Notes: generated by a model from the letters alone, not told the origin. A stretch of DNA of 64,000 bases from Plantago ovata (GCA_028274465.1 CM051455.1:46393129-46457128); one strand, 5' to 3'; positions 31,571 through 45,407 are shown, counted from the first letter of the stretch. A program made the numbers and translations.

Positions 31571-31970
31571 AGCTTCCAGCTCATCCTTTTGATTATCTTT
31601 CTGTTTGCATAGCACCTGTTATTATTTCAGAAGAATTCTTATCTAGTGTTATAGACTGTATTTGTTTTCTAAAATTAATCTATGTAAGTTCTAATTGATT
31701 GAGATATGGAGCTCATGGTTTCAACAATTCAGGAAAAAAACAAACTAAGTGAGCTAAGGACTTGGGGTTTACGTGCACGTTTAGGTCATTTTTAGATATT
31801 TAATCATCTTAGATTTTTAATTCATGATTCGATTGTTAATCTGTTGATTACTAATTTTCTTTACCTGCGCTGTGAATTTGTGAGAGATTATGAGTGCAAT
31901 ATGGTGTAGTATAAATTTTGCAAGTCTCTTCTTCAACTGTTGCTTATATTATCATTGCATTACTTCTACA
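31571..31970 (+). other. Probable 5' UTR intron of the PTEN gene
   Basis: A donor-like GTAGCT follows the CT-rich stretch ending near 31570, and a good acceptor (TTCTACAG) ends at about 31971, 30 bp before the ATG. In-between DNA is AT-rich like an intron. This is inference from splice-like signals only. Confidence 0.4.
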
Positions 31971-32003
31971 GTTAGACGCTGTTGAGGTTGGTTCATCATT
32001 AAG

Positions 32004-35000
32004 ATGAGTTCGGAATCTCCCGATTCATCTAAGCCGCATGACATCAAGGTGGGAGATGCACCTCCTGTGTCTACATCAGTGGACTCTGCACCAGATAAAT
32101 CTGACACGCCTTCCAAATTCTCTCCTTCTGGCATCTCCAGCTGGGCAAAGAATATAAAAATTCCGCAGCCATTTGTTAAATCTCAAGAGGAATCACCATC
32201 TGAAAGCTCAGAGAAGTCAACTTTCTCGCGGTTCACTAGTGGGTTAGGATTGCGTGGCTCTCCTAAGTCTCCTCACTCAGATGTGGGCTCAGATAGTGCT
32301 TCACCAACTGCACAATCAGGTCTGTTTGGAACCATTACTAGAGGATTGGTGGACTCGTCTAAAAGCGCAGTGAGGGTTGTGCAGGTTAAAGCTCGTCAGG
32401 TTGTGTCTCAGAACAAACGAAGATATCAGGTATTTTAATATTGTTAACCTGCGTCCTTGCAATTTTCATTAGTAGATCACTGTTCATTTCTTTTTCCGGT
32501 GCACTCATGTCTATAAATATGAAAACTGAAAATATTAAAATCATAATAGTGGGTCTTTTTTTTTTTTTTTTTTTTAACATAAAGTGAGATGTGACTTGCA
32601 TATATGCTGTTATAAATTTAAATCATATCCTTTTGTGCATGTGTGACCATGTGTAACTGGTATGACATTGATAGTCCATTTTAGCGCGTGAGTCTGACAA
32701 CCTGTAACGTTTTATAGGATGGAGGATTCGATTTAGACATGACATACATCACGGAGAATATAATTGCAATGGGCTTCCCTGCTGGTGACATGAGCTCTGG
32801 TTTTTTTGGCTATGTTGAGGTAGACTTCATAATATACCTGCTATATGACACCACTGCAACTATATTTGTTGAACATTGAACTAAACGAGGATCATGGTTC
32901 AGGGATTTTACAGAAACCACATGGAAGAAGTGATCAGATTCTTTGAGACTTATCATAAGGTAATGGGCGTAATGGTGGCGGGGCATTAGCCCTTGTTAAA
33001 AACTTTATGATGATGTCTCATTGCATCCAACCTTCAGCAAGTGGGGTCACTTTTTCACTTGTGTTGTTCATTACCATGCAGGACAAATACAAAGTATACA
33101 ACCTTTGTTCGGAAAGATTGTATGATGCTTCACTATTTGAAGGAAAGGTTTGATAACTCTCAACTATGTTATTCCATTGATACAGCAAAGTCAAATTTTA
33201 TATGATGAAAAGTTATTTCATCATCATTTTGGTCATTTTTCCGTCTAATTCTTTCTCAAGTTTTTTAAGAACATTCCGTCCATTCTTCAGTCATATAGAG
33301 TTTTGGTAGTGTCAATCTTCTCTTATGCCTCAGATACTGCTTAATTGAAGATATTTTCTCCAATCAGCTGTGATAGTGTGATCTTTATTGTATGCCAAAA
33401 ATCCTCATTCTCCTTTCTTCGTTATCCATAAGTGCTTTTTAAAGTTCGCACCTAATCTGATTTTGTGGTCTTGGATGGCCTTTATATGATCCATTTAATG
33501 AGAGTTTTGGTCTGGGGGTTGTTGGAGCATCAGAATTCATTGGTACGAGTATATCTGTATCATTCATGTAGACTCGGGCTTTATTTCTCATTTTTGTGTA
33601 AGGGGATTAGATGATTATACATTGGATATCACTTCTCTCTGCATTGAATTCCTCTGAAATCATATGGGTGGATCTTTAATCCTAATGCTGTAGTAGTAAC
33701 TTATGAGTCTAAATTTCTAGTCTCCAAACATGACGCTGCTTGTGAGTTAGTTCACATATAGGCTTGTGATTGCTGCCGCCCCTTAGTTCAGTGTTGGACA
33801 TAGCTCTCAGGATGCAGTGTCTATCATCTTAATAGTCTTTTCTTCTAATTATAATATTAAACCAAGTGCGCTTGATGTACCTTTGGCCAAACAGGAAAAA
33901 GAAAATATAGTTGTTCTGGAATTTTACATTTTACAATACCACTGGTGGTCATTCATCTATATGTTTGGGGGTTTTTGCTAATTTTTCTTATTATAGATAG
34001 GTATGTATTAGAATGATGATAATGTCTTTTAATTTTGTATCTTTTTGCTGTTCCTTCAGGTGGCTAGTTTTCCATTTGATGATCATAATTGCCCTCCCAT
34101 TCAACTCATCACTTTGTTTTGCCAAAGTGCATACTCATGGTTGAAGGAAGATATTGAAAATGTCGTGGTGGTACATTGTAAAGCAGGAATGGCCAGGACA
34201 GGACTTATGATTTCCAGTCTTCTTCTGTATTTGAAGGTAAAGTTGCTCATGGCTAATGCATATATGTTCACTTGTTATTGGCACCAAACAATATTGCGCA
34301 TGTTACTTTGTTTATGTGTTGTGTGTGATCACTACACAAGTCGCCACTGCACATGTTATTATTCTCTTCGAAAAAAAAATTCTATGTTAAAATGTTTCTT
34401 CTTTTCAGTTCTTCCCCACCGCTGAGGAATCAATTGAATATTACAACCAGAAAAGATGTATTGATGGCAAGGGGCTTGTTCTGCCTAGTCAAATTGTGAG
34501 TCCAATCTTTGCAGTTTTCTACAAGTTTTATTGTGATTTCACTTTAGAATCAATATCTTATTGTTTCCATTGCAGAGATACGTCAAATATTTCGAACGAA
34601 TCTTGCAGTACTTCAACGGAGAAAACCAGCCAGGCCGTAGGTAATTAACTGTATATCCACCTTTTTCTTGGTAGTCTATGTTTAAAAAAAAAGTAGAAAA
34701 AAAGTAAGTGAGAAGAAAAGAAAGAAAAACAAAATTCATGGTGGAAGTCTAGAATTATAGTCCAACAATGTTTATCTAAGTTACTGATGATAACATATTA
34801 TTTTTGAAAAATTAAGAAAATACTAACTTCACAAACAATTCTATCAATGCAGGTGCATGCTTCGAGGGATACGGCTGCTTAGGTGCCCATACTGGATCAG
34901 GCCTTCCATTACAGTATCCAATCATGATGGTAATTCACACACTTTCTCCTGGCTTGGGATTTATCTATGTACAAATGTTTATCTAATATATATGTCATCT

Positions 35001-37420
35001 GCTTCATAGGTGTACTCTTTTCAACAAAGAAACATCCAAGAACCAAGGATTTGTCGGTTTGTCACCCTTCTCTGTTATTCTTTGTTCTTAGTATCTGGAG
35101 TAAAATATTAAATATGCTGCTAGTACGAATTCTTGTAAAACCCTGGAAATGCTATATAATAAGAGATGCCTATGCAGCTGGGTTTTCAAATAATTCAGGG
35201 CCTTCTAAGTCATAGTTTGACGTGAATTCTTGTTTGTATGCATTAAGAAAAAGAAAAAAAAAAATGCATTTTACACCGCATATGCCTTTGATGGCAATGA
35301 ATTCTTTATTCTTTATTATGGCAACTAGTTACTGGCTTACTGGAAAATGTCGTCAAGTCGAACCATAAACAGATTTAACTTGGTTTATTAGAGATTAGCC
35401 GATAAATGAATATGGTAGGTTCACTCAACTTTCACTGTGCAGCCTGAAGATTTTTGGTTTAGTGCACCCAAGAAAGGGGTAATGGTGTTTGCACTCCCTG
35501 GGGAGCCTGGTTTGACTGAGTTAGCAGGCGATTTCAAAATTAATTTTCATGATCGCCAAGGAGACTTCTACTGGTATAATACTTAACTTGAATCTTCTTC
35601 TTGGTATCCCCAATTCTTTACAAAGAACCATATAAGAAACTGTTAATACTATCATCTTATTTTAATACTTGTAATTATCTCCATTACCAGCTGGTTGAAC
35701 ACAACAATGGTTGAGAACCGGAAGATTCTAAACACAAGCGATCTTGATGGTTTTGACAAGGTATACTTCAGATTCTTGTGTATTGGATGTTGTAAGTGAA
35801 CTACCAGAGAGGCCTTGATTTATCAAAACTGACCCAAATTTGAGATGCTAAACAAGGTTTCATGTTCACAGTATTATTTTCTCTTGGATAGTATAGTTTC
35901 TTCTCATATGCAGGGGCGAGTCCAGGAATTAAACCAGTGGGGGCAAAAATAGTAATAATTTTACCTCCGAGAAAAATATACTATACTCCTTATGTTCTTT
36001 CGAACGCGTTCTGTTGCACCGAATAATTAAAAAAAAATTATTACAAATAACTAGAAGTTTGAAAAAAGTTCATGAAATTTATATCCAAATATAACCTCCA
36101 TTTACGTTTTTTTTCTTTCAAACTTTTATATATTTTTAATCATTTTTTTAAAAACTTATTATGGCAATGGGAAACTTTTGAGATTTCGGAAAAGATATCA
36201 TTTTCGATATATGTAACCAAATAAGCATTACGATAAGTATCTTTCATTCGAGTGAGTAACATGTTTCACTTGTTTATTTAACGATTAGATGGACAGAATT
36301 AGATTTTTTGAGTTTTACTTATTTATTTGGTAAAAATAATGAGGCTCAATGTTCACAATATCCAAATTGAAATACAAGGACTTTAAGTTGAATAACATAA
36401 TATTTTAGGGTGGGGCAAGATAGTTTTTTAGGGTGGGGCAAATGCAAATATCATATACTATAGGTAATAGAAAAATAAAAATTGAGTGGGGGCAAGTGCC
36501 CCCACTCAGTTGATGGTAGCCTCGCCCCTGCTCATATGTTTACTTTTTGTCCTAATATTACATATATAGGAAATTGGCCCCCATATTTGTTATCGTGTGT
36601 TGAAGTTTCATCTTTTCATATTGTAGTTTTTAAACTGTCAATTTAGGAACACTAATTCTATGACCCTAATGTTTGGCCCTTGTACTGGTGCCATCATCCC
36701 TGAAGCTTGAAATTTTACTGATATATCCACCAGAGTTGCATTTAGTCACACATATCCTTTTCTGTTGAAAAATAGTTTACTCTGGCCTCTCTATGAAACC
36801 ATTAGGTAGTAGTATTAGTTATGTAACCCTCATATGGCGTTATATTTACACTAGGGAGCTGGCTGTGTAAATTCCCAGTTTTATAATGAGTCGGTGTGCA
36901 ACGATAAATATCAATGTCTGTTTTGCTGCAGAGAAAACTGCCATCCCCTGGATTCCAAGTTGAAGTTGTGCTGATGGATTATGATGGTACGGTTGTTTCC
37001 TCTAATCCTCCATCTGCAACAAGTGCTAGTGAATCAAGCGAAAAATCAGGTGTAAGTTCAGCATCAAGGCCTGAACAGGGCCCAGTGGAGGAGCCTGAAG
37101 CTGCAAAAGTCCCAAAGAAAGAAAAGGACGACGAGTTATCTGATACAGAATCAGAACATGGATCTTCTAAATCAGGGCAAACCGATTCATCTCCAAAGCT
37201 CAGTGAAGACTTGAATGCAAAACATAGCGCGTCTGACAAAAATGATTCGAGTCAAGTTGATAAGGTGACACATAAGACAGAACAACTCTCTCTTGGAACT
37301 TCATCTCCACAAACAGATAAAAAGAAAGACGAACCAGCGGGGGAAGTGAGTCAGTTCAAGGCAATGGCTGCTGATGCATCAGTATTTTCATTTGGGGATG
37401 ATGATGATGAAAGCGATTAA
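32004..37420 (+). CDS. PTEN2-like phosphoinositide phosphatase, 12 coding exons
   Basis: Exons: 32004-32429, 32718-32819, 32903-32959, 33082-33147, 34060-34236, 34409-34495, 34576-34640, 34853-34929, 35010-35056, 35443-35573, 35691-35760, 36932-37420. They join in frame to 597 residues, similar to plant PTEN2. A Ser-rich N-terminal extension (about 1-140) precedes the phosphatase domain, which begins FDLDMTYITENIIAMGFPAG. The active site is HCKAGMARTG, the CX5R loop with Cys and Arg present; the Met-Ala in place of the animal Lys-Gly is, to my memory, normal for plant PTEN2. A C2 region follows (to FKINFHDRQGDFYCWLNTTM), then an acidic Ser-rich tail ending DDDDESD. It dephosphorylates 3-phosphoinositides or phosphatidic-acid-linked targets at membranes. 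The last intron carries a hAT element. Confidence 0.94.
35911..36530. mobile_element. hAT-type non-autonomous element (620 bp) in a PTEN intron
   Basis: The termini are CAGGGGCGAG on the left and CTCGCCCCTG on the right, perfect inverted repeats of 10 bp. The 8-mer CTCATATG is duplicated (35903-35910 and 36531-36538). The subterminal regions are rich in GGGGCAA motifs. No transposase frame. It lies wholly within the intron 35761-36931 and leaves the splice sites untouched. Confidence 0.92.
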
Positions 37421-38888
37421 ATGGAAGCTACACATCAATACAGGACTGTACATTAATGTTTGTGAATATTAATATATTTGATGATTTCATTCATTTGGTT
37501 ATCAATAATCAGTCTGTGTGGACTCTGGATACAGAGAATGGTGACTTGGTTATAGCTTATAGGATGTGTGTATCTCATTACACTTGAGAAAATGTACTAT
37601 TGTTGCCTACTTTCACACGTCTTATTGGACCCTGTACTGAAATTTACGTGATTGATGGTTAAGTTTCTAGTATCAATTTGTGTTGGCTCATGAATGGTTG
37701 AAGTAGAAGGTGCTATTATTGGGGAGAAATATTATCCTAGCTTGAAGTCTTTTCAAGTCAATTGGTCAAGAAGAAGTCTTGAGTTTAAGGTCTTTCCAAG
37801 TCAATAGTCAAGAAAAATTATTCTCAGGTAATTTGACTAATTTCTCAGGTATGCATGCTTTTCTTGATAGGAAGTGGGCGTACAAATTAACTTACGATTG
37901 AGTGCGCCATGTTCGACAGAACTAAAGTTGGTCTTTTCATTGTTTTCTCCTCATGCTGATATACACGCTACTAGTACAAAAGCTTACTCGGCCAAGCAGT
38001 ATTGGATCCTTTTTTAAGAGTTGATGTTTCAGGATAGAACTCAAGATATTTGTACTACTATATCATATACTTTGTGGTTCAAAATCAATCATATCAATGA
38101 AAATGAAGTAATTTAAAACTTTTATTGTTGTTAGTTGTTCCGTGAATCGAGCCTCACCGAGTTTTCGGCTCGCCTGATAGATATTTGAATGGGCTCGTAT
38201 CTCTTTTCAAAACTCACTTTACTTTACTGACGAAACGCTCGGTGATACTCGGTGGCTCGGTAAGGCTCGTGACATATGATACATCCATACCTGATAAGCT
38301 AGTTAAGTTCTATAGTTTCGCTTGTAGTACTAAGATATTTTTTTTCCTTTTTCTTTTTTTATTATTCACAAGCTCGGTTCAAACACGAGCTCAATTGAGT
38401 TAAACGAACAACATTATCAAGTATACAAATATATTTTGAGCATACTCTGTCGGCTCAAAAAAAAACACAGTCATGTACTTCATTTTAAATCGATCTAATA
38501 AATTTAGACATAGTCCATAAAAGAATTTTACTTACCTGAAAAATAATGAGAAAATACATGTCTCGTTCGAGCTAAGTGCTAACGTCTGGGATACACGCTA
38601 GTTGACGCGCTGACGTCTTGTGCAATAAAACTGACGCGCTCAACAGAAAGTGTCTGGATCCTTCATCTCCACCAAAATGGCAAAATATATAATCCACCCA
38701 AAACCCAGCACAACCAAATCAACCCGCCTTTGAATCTGCAAAGCCAATTTGTTGAATATTCATTATCTCCCAATCTCTTAAGATTAATACATCGCCTTTC
38801 TGATAAAGCTCCCTTTTGTAATTTTTACCTAAACCCCCTCATTGATCATCATCATCATCACATTTCCTCTGATTCGTCCCTTTAACCA
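37421..38888. other. Spacer between PTEN and the C2-domain gene
   Basis: No gene seen. The interval 38145-38400 contains repeated GCTCGGT / GAGCTC-type phrases (CGGTGATACTCGGTGGCTCG) similar in style to 60000-60340. It may be transposon-derived. The last 150 bases are CT-rich and probably the leader of the next gene. Confidence 0.45.
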
Positions 38889-40845
38889 ATGTCGCTCGTT
38901 TCTGGAATCCAAGGCCAGCTCCTTGAGGTCACAGGTACGTTTATTCACCTAAACCCTATCGCCATTCTTCCGATTTGTTACAATTAATTTACGATTCGTG
39001 TTCTGTTCAATTTTAATTTTAATGTTTCTTCTCAGTTGTTGGATGTTTAAAATTGAAAGACACTGAGTGGATTTCACGGCAAGATCCGTACGTTGTTCTA
39101 GAATATGGCAGCACCAAGTATAGGACTCGTACTTGTACAGGTACGGCAATTTTACTCCGTTAAGAGTTTTATTTCAATTGAATGCTGTTGAATGTAAACT
39201 TTTTTGCTGATTTAATTTGTTGTTTGTGTGAAATGGTGAAGATGGAGGAAAGAACCCTACATTTCAGGAGAAATTTGTGTTTACGTTGATAGAAGGACTC
39301 AGGGAGCTAAATGTGGTAGTGTGGAATAGCAATACACTGACTTATGATGATCTCATTGGAAGTGGAAAGTATGGCCTAATCCTCGATGGTTATTGTTTAG
39401 TTTTTTGTTTTGTTTTGTAAGTGTGTTTGTTAATGAGTTTTCGGATTCGGTTGTTTTGCTCAGGATTCAGCTGCAGAAGGTTCTTTTGCAGGGTTACGAC
39501 GACAGTACATGGCCTCTTCAGGACAAGAAAGGAAGGTATGATGAATTAAACTGAAGCATGCCACCACCTTTGTTAGCAGTATTGAGATGCAATGTGTATT
39601 TTCTTGTGTGTGTTTGTTTTGGGTTCTATTGATGTGTCCTGGAGTACATTTTTTTGTACTTTCTTGTCTGGAAAAATATTGTTTTGCATCTCCAAGACTC
39701 CAACTCATGAATTCCCTGATCTTACAGTGCGATTGGTCATATGGTTTAATTAGCAAAGACCTCATGCGCATCCCAGACATTCATGTATATTATACTGCCC
39801 ATTTAAGTATTGTTTTTAGAGTGCATGAAGTGCACATTAGATTACACATATTTCTATTAGTATCACTGCTCTATGTTGTTGCTTAACGGAATCCTTGTGA
39901 GTTTGGAAAAGCCATAGATTTTGGATATATAAGTTGTCCAAGTGCTATATGAATTCATGAACCACTGCGATTGGTTTCATGATCTGTAATAATGTAGTTA
40001 AATGTCTTATGCATGCACTATGCACCCATTAACAGCTAACATGCATATATGCCTTCAATTGATTTTTGTGTTGATTTTATAGGCAGCTTAGCTAACATCT
40101 GTTTGCGTTTTCATAGGCATGCTGGAGAAATTCGACTGATTATGCACTATGCTAATGCCAATGTAAGCTTTGATATCCTTTCTTCTCTCCCCCCCCCCCC
40201 CCCCCTTATTTTGCTGTACCGCTTCTCTTGTCTTTCAGCCCAGTACTTTCGCCTTGTTTTTCCGTAGGATGATTTCTGTTAGTATGCTAATACGTGGCTT
40301 CTATTTTTGTTTTTCAGAAACCAACAACAAGCTATGCACAATCATCAAGCTATGCTCCATCTGCACCACCTCGACCATATGCAGATGTATCTGCACCTCA
40401 TGCTCCTCTATACTCCTCACCTCCGCCATCCCTATCAACTTATCCTCCATCAAGCTATACTGCACCATCTTCACAAAGCTATCCGGCCCCATCTCCACAA
40501 AGCTATCCCGCACCATCTCCACAAAGCTATCCTGCACCATCTTCACAAAGCTATCCGGCACCATCTCCATATCCGTCGTATCCTCCACATGCAGCAGCAT
40601 ACCCACCACTACCATATAATCACCAGCCGGCCCCTTATCCTCCAATTTACCCTCCACCACCGTCGATATATCCTCCGGTTTATCCGCCGCCGCCCCAGGA
40701 CCCACGCTACTATCCTCCAGGCAAGAGTTCTCACCCATAGCTTTCTCATGATTAACCAACTTCATATGGAATCTGAAACAGGAGATTCAATTGTTTTCTT
40801 GCAGGATCATATCCTCCAGCTCCTTATCCCCCGCAACCATATTGA
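38889..40845 (+). CDS. C2-domain protein with Pro/Tyr-rich tail
   Basis: Exons 38889-38934, 39036-39140, 39242-39368, 39464-39535, 40117-40162, 40318-40720 and 40805-40845 give 279 residues. Residues about 1-130 form one C2 domain: GQLLEVTVVGCLKLKDTEWI, DPYVVLEYGSTKYRTRT, NPTFQEKFVFTL, LNVVVWNSNTLTYDDLIGSG. It has the conserved DPY motif and Asp residues of the calcium loop, though one loop is short. The tail is rich in Pro, Ser and Tyr, with four near-identical QSYPAPSP units and PPPSIYPPVYPPPP, and it ends SYPPAPYPPQPY. Related plant proteins (ERG1/SRC2-like) bind membranes in stress responses. The last intron starts with GC; if it is retained, translation stops at 40740 after GKSSHP. Cellular role inferred by family only. 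Confidence 0.87.
40471..40566. repeat. In-frame tandem repeat in the C2 protein tail
   Basis: About four copies of a 24-bp unit (CCATCT[CT]CACAAAGCTATCC[GC]GCA type) encode SYPAPSPQ repeats. Copies differ by synonymous changes and a Ser/Pro switch. Such a repeat may vary in number between individuals. Confidence 0.85.
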
Positions 40846-43800
40846 CGCAAGCTTGGTTGTGAAATAGAACCAAGTCATTCTCATGACATCTTTCGTGTGT
40901 ACGATGAACAGTAGTCATATCTCCTAACATCTTTCACTCCTCTCCCAACCAGGAAACATGTTCTTTGCAAATTGCATGGGAAGGTTGCTTATACTCCAAT
41001 ATATTTCCATCCAAGCACACTAGGTTTGCCCGTTTTAACTTGTTTATTTCTTCCTTATAGCGCTTGATGGATTGTTATGTTCAAGTAACATGTAATTAGA
41101 AAACATTCTTTTGTCTTCTTACTTTTGGTGGTTCATATGAATTTCCGGGTGTAATTTATCCTTTACTTTATTCTAGTGATATGTTGTGCTGTAAGAGAAA
41201 TGGTTATGCAACGTCACTATCAGACTGATTATATGCAAATTGTATGAAGCAAATTGGACCTTTCAACTGGTTGACCATATCATACCATGCTTGAAACTAT
41301 TGAGACAATTGCATCATTCACCATGTTTCTCTTTTACTTTTTTGTTCTTCTTTTTTGCGCAATTAGTGATTGGAGCTAGTTGTTGTTCTGCTATTTGGTA
41401 TGTGGATTAGTTGGTTTTGTTGGCTTTGGTAGTCTACCTAACTATAATGATTGTCGGTTTACGGTACTAATTCTCGTTCGAGTCTCTCTTTCGCCTAATA
41501 CTCTTTGGAAATGTTCGTTGAAGAACTCATGTCTGGGTTTTAATTGAGTTCATTTTGGCTATAAGTTTGATCTCCTTCATTACTAATGGTAATGTTGTCT
41601 CATGCCTATGGTCGCCTGTCATTTTATATGATATACAAGAATGTTTTCCTAAGTTCTGTTACATAATTACTGGGCTAATGGGGGTTGTACTTGGTATAAT
41701 ATGCTAGTAGGATATAATGATGTGGGTGGCTCTGATTCATCCCGAGAATGATGCAGTAACTCTAGATAGTGTTTATACTTTACATTATGTTTTGGTTGTT
41801 ATTGGTTAATGTAACAATTATGACTAGAACTACATATCAAGTGTGTAATAAAGTCAAGATCACATAAATCTTTTTTAAGGTTTAGTTGGGTTTAGTTGGC
41901 ATCAATAATAATAATCATATTCACATGTTAGAATTTCTGTAGCCAAAGTAACACTAGAATACTGTGTACCCCAAAGTCTCAACTCTTGGAAAAACCAAGT
42001 ACTACCCTTATCTTTATTATTTGAGGACTTGGGTTGCTCACTAGTTAAAGATTTTTATAGTCCACTGGTTTCTTATTTGTGCTGATATAACCCACATTCA
42101 ATAGTTTCACTATTCAAGCAAGCAGCCAGCAAATCTGTCAGTACCCAGAAGGGTCTCAAGTTTGAACAAATCAATCAAAGGACTCTGTGATAAAGTGTTT
42201 ACAGTAGTATTTCCCAATGAATTTAACAGTACTTCAGTAAGTGTTTATTGCACAACCACACTTTTGAAAGTAAATAATGTACTAGTATGTCAATATGGTA
42301 TTGATTGGTTTAATTTAATGTTTGATCGTATATGATTGGTATACTGTGTTTTAATTGGAGCTGGTTTGTTCATTTGATCTCATCGGACTGTATTCGGACT
42401 TGTGTGTTTTGAAATACATGAGGGGTACCTAATTGTGAAATGCATTTGATTGTGTTTAAAATACAACTCAACACGCATACGAACGATTCACCGATCGGTG
42501 TGTGTTTCACCTGTTTACACATCTAGTGGATTGTTCCGGATCGGAAAATCCGGGAGCTGTACTGTTTGATTTGAGTGTGTTTGAAACACAAAACTTACTC
42601 ATCAATACCTATGGCTATGATCATATGATAAAGATCATGCAAGTATTTCATTCTGCATTATACTAACCAAATGTACTGGTGTGCTAGTATTTGTACTTGC
42701 TATTACCAAGGTTAGTGGAACACAACATTTAAGGGGGTATGTAATGTTGACTAGGACCAATAGTTTGTGATCTCATCACTTGTATAGTGGAGAGCTTCAA
42801 ATTGATAGGCATGTTGAGTCTAGGGGCGATGGCTCAAGATATATTAGTTCTAGTTTCCTTCTTGTTTCTTCTAAAAGAGAAATAAGCAGAGTGAGGGAGA
42901 GAGTTGGTCATTTATTTGCCCTAATGGAACATGTGTGCGCGTGACTTTAAGACCCGTAGCATGCCATCATCTCTTTTTTTTTTTTAATAATGCATTGGAA
43001 ATTCGCATCCATTAATCTTTTGAATGTGCACAGTTAAACCCATGTTTAGTTCCATCGACCTTTTTTTTTAATGTAAAAGAACTTACAAAACGAGTAAAAG
43101 ATGTGCATAAGACGGGCACATCTTTTACTTGTAAATCTTGATGTGATTTGATGTGAAAATTATTACACGGGTTGAGTCTATTTGAAGTTTGAACGATATA
43201 CATCCCATGTTCATAGAGGTATTACAAGCCTAGATGGCTAAATCCATGTAATATTGTGATCCATGTGATATATCCTCATTTGGCGAAACAACCATAGAAA
43301 TATCTAATTTTGCTACTCATTTGCAAATTTGTATAGCAATATTGCCCCCTCCCTCTACTAGAACGCTCTATTTTCTCCTGCAAGCACCATTCTCAAAAAT
43401 AACATTAAATTACCCTTTCCTCTTTATTTATTTATTTATTTTGTTGTTCAATTATGGGTTGGTGCAGTTACTCCTGGTCCGCGCACTTTATTCTAACTTC
43501 TTTCGCGTACTGAAAACTTCCCAGTAGATCATCCATCATAAGTTTCATGGAAAAAATGGTGCATCTTATTTGTATAAATAAGTATCGTTATCAAATCTCA
43601 ATCCCTTTAAAGTCTCTGAAATTCTGTGTGTTATATTTATTTTCTTTTCGCTTTTTTCTTCATTAAATTTTATGCTTTCCTCAGTTTGATCATACTCTCT
43701 CATGTGTTTTATTATTGTCGTTTTAAGTTTTCACTATTTGAAAAATAGTTGTTTTACAATTTTTAGGAAATACACTCACCACATTTAATGCATATTATTG

Positions 43801-45360
43801 AATTTCATACCATTTATAGGTATTATATTAGTTTAAGTATCATAATTATTTGTAACTACTGCATTATTTTTAGATGATCAATGAGTTGAATGTGTTGTAT
43901 TAAAATGTGTGAAAAATATTAAAAAAAATGTATAACTATTATTATAGTTTCACAATATAACTCTGTAACTTACATTTTCAGTATGATTTAGGATTAATAT
44001 GAGGACAAACGAAGAGTTATAATGTTCGGTGGAAGGGTGAAGGAGATTCGACTTCTGACGAAGAAACAAGATGGAGTTGGATGTTTGTATAGCAGAAGTT
44101 GTGATATTTGTGGTTTAAAAAAAAAGTTCAAACGGTGTGGAAAAAATGATTAACGAGAGATAAAGTATTATTTTTATTTACTCTACTTATCGATATAATC
44201 ACATATTCCAAAATAGTTGCACCATTTACTTTTTTTACAATAAATATGGAAAATAATTAAATATTGAGTTATATTGAGTATGGTGTTTGATTGTAGTTTA
44301 TAAAATTATTATAATCATATACAAATATGGCAAAGAAAGTTCATAGTGCAATTCTAGTAGATACCTTAAAAGGTGCAACTCTTTTGGAAGAACTACATAT
44401 ACACACTTGAAGTATAAAAAAGGGTGAATATCATATTATTAAATGCAATAATTACACCTTGAAAGTTGTTGTAGTGAAATATTATATTTATAAATAACTT
44501 TAAATTTCATTTCTTTTGAAAATTATCCAAAATTTCTCTTTAATCTACTACTATTATAATATTATTTATCTTTTTTAAATTGTTTATATATTCCTTTTTA
44601 GTCCGTTTCTTTAAATTGATTACGTTTTCTGTTTGGTAAAGTTTTATCTCACAACTTTTTATTGAGGTTTCTACCACTAAACCAAACACCACAAACATTA
44701 TACCAACCTTAAAAAAAACGTTTCAAAATTAAACTTAAACAAACTTTAAAAAAAATAAAATAAAATAAAATAAGAAAGGATGAGTATGATATGATTGATT
44801 CTACCATAGTTAGATGAAAAAGTGATGTATTGAAGTTGAGGTAGTATCAACACGTATTACCATAACAGTTGGATAAACGTATTACTAGCATGTCTTCTAC
44901 TAAGACTATTGGAAAAACTTATTTCTCACCTACTTACACTTAATATTAATCTTTGATATGATTATCTAACTACTATAGCAGATGAAAAAGTGATGTATTG
45001 TAAGTTGAATGAATTGATTGAATCACCAATTCAATTCACCATTGGCAAAACCACCATTCTGTGTTAATGATTTTAACCCTTACATACATTACATATACAT
45101 ACAATACAAAGATCCCAAAAGACACTTCCCATCCAGTACTAGCACTCCATCGGAAAATTGCAGATAGGAAAAAAATGGAAAGAGACAAAAAAACAGAAAC
45201 TATAATAATAATAGCCATCCCTATTCAGCATAAAGAAATAAAGAAACTAAGGACAAGCGTGAAACCCACCCTGATAAAATCTCCCCCTTTATCTTCCCTT
45301 CCCTTCCCTTCCTTCCTTTCCCTCTCTGTTTCTTGATAACCGAGACATCAGTCTTCTCAT
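40846..45360. other. 4.5-kb gene-free spacer
   Basis: After the 3' UTR of the C2 gene I see no protein-coding or RNA gene. The DNA is AT-rich with poly-A/T runs. It contains a perfect 14-bp hairpin (43093-43129) but no complete transposon that I can delimit. Open frames near 43.3 and 45.1 kb lack recognisable motifs. Confidence 0.5.
43093..43129. repeat. Perfect 14-bp inverted repeat, 9-nt loop
   Basis: AGTAAAAGATGTGC at 43093-43106 is the exact reverse complement of GCACATCTTTTACT at 43116-43129. There is no neighbouring gene on which it would act as a terminator. The role is unknown. Confidence 0.85.
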
Positions 45361-45407
45361 CTCTCCTCCATTCAGATTCAGAGAGAGAAACAACTACTAC
45401 AATAACA

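Noticed and set aside
31302-31592. 96-codon open frame before the PTEN gene
   Set aside because: No motif. It lies where the promoter and non-coding first exon of the PTEN gene are expected.
40170-40867. Alternative frames across the Pro/Tyr-rich tail of the C2 gene
   Set aside because: Low-complexity repeats open all frames. Only the frame continuing the C2 domain through the splice sites is supported.
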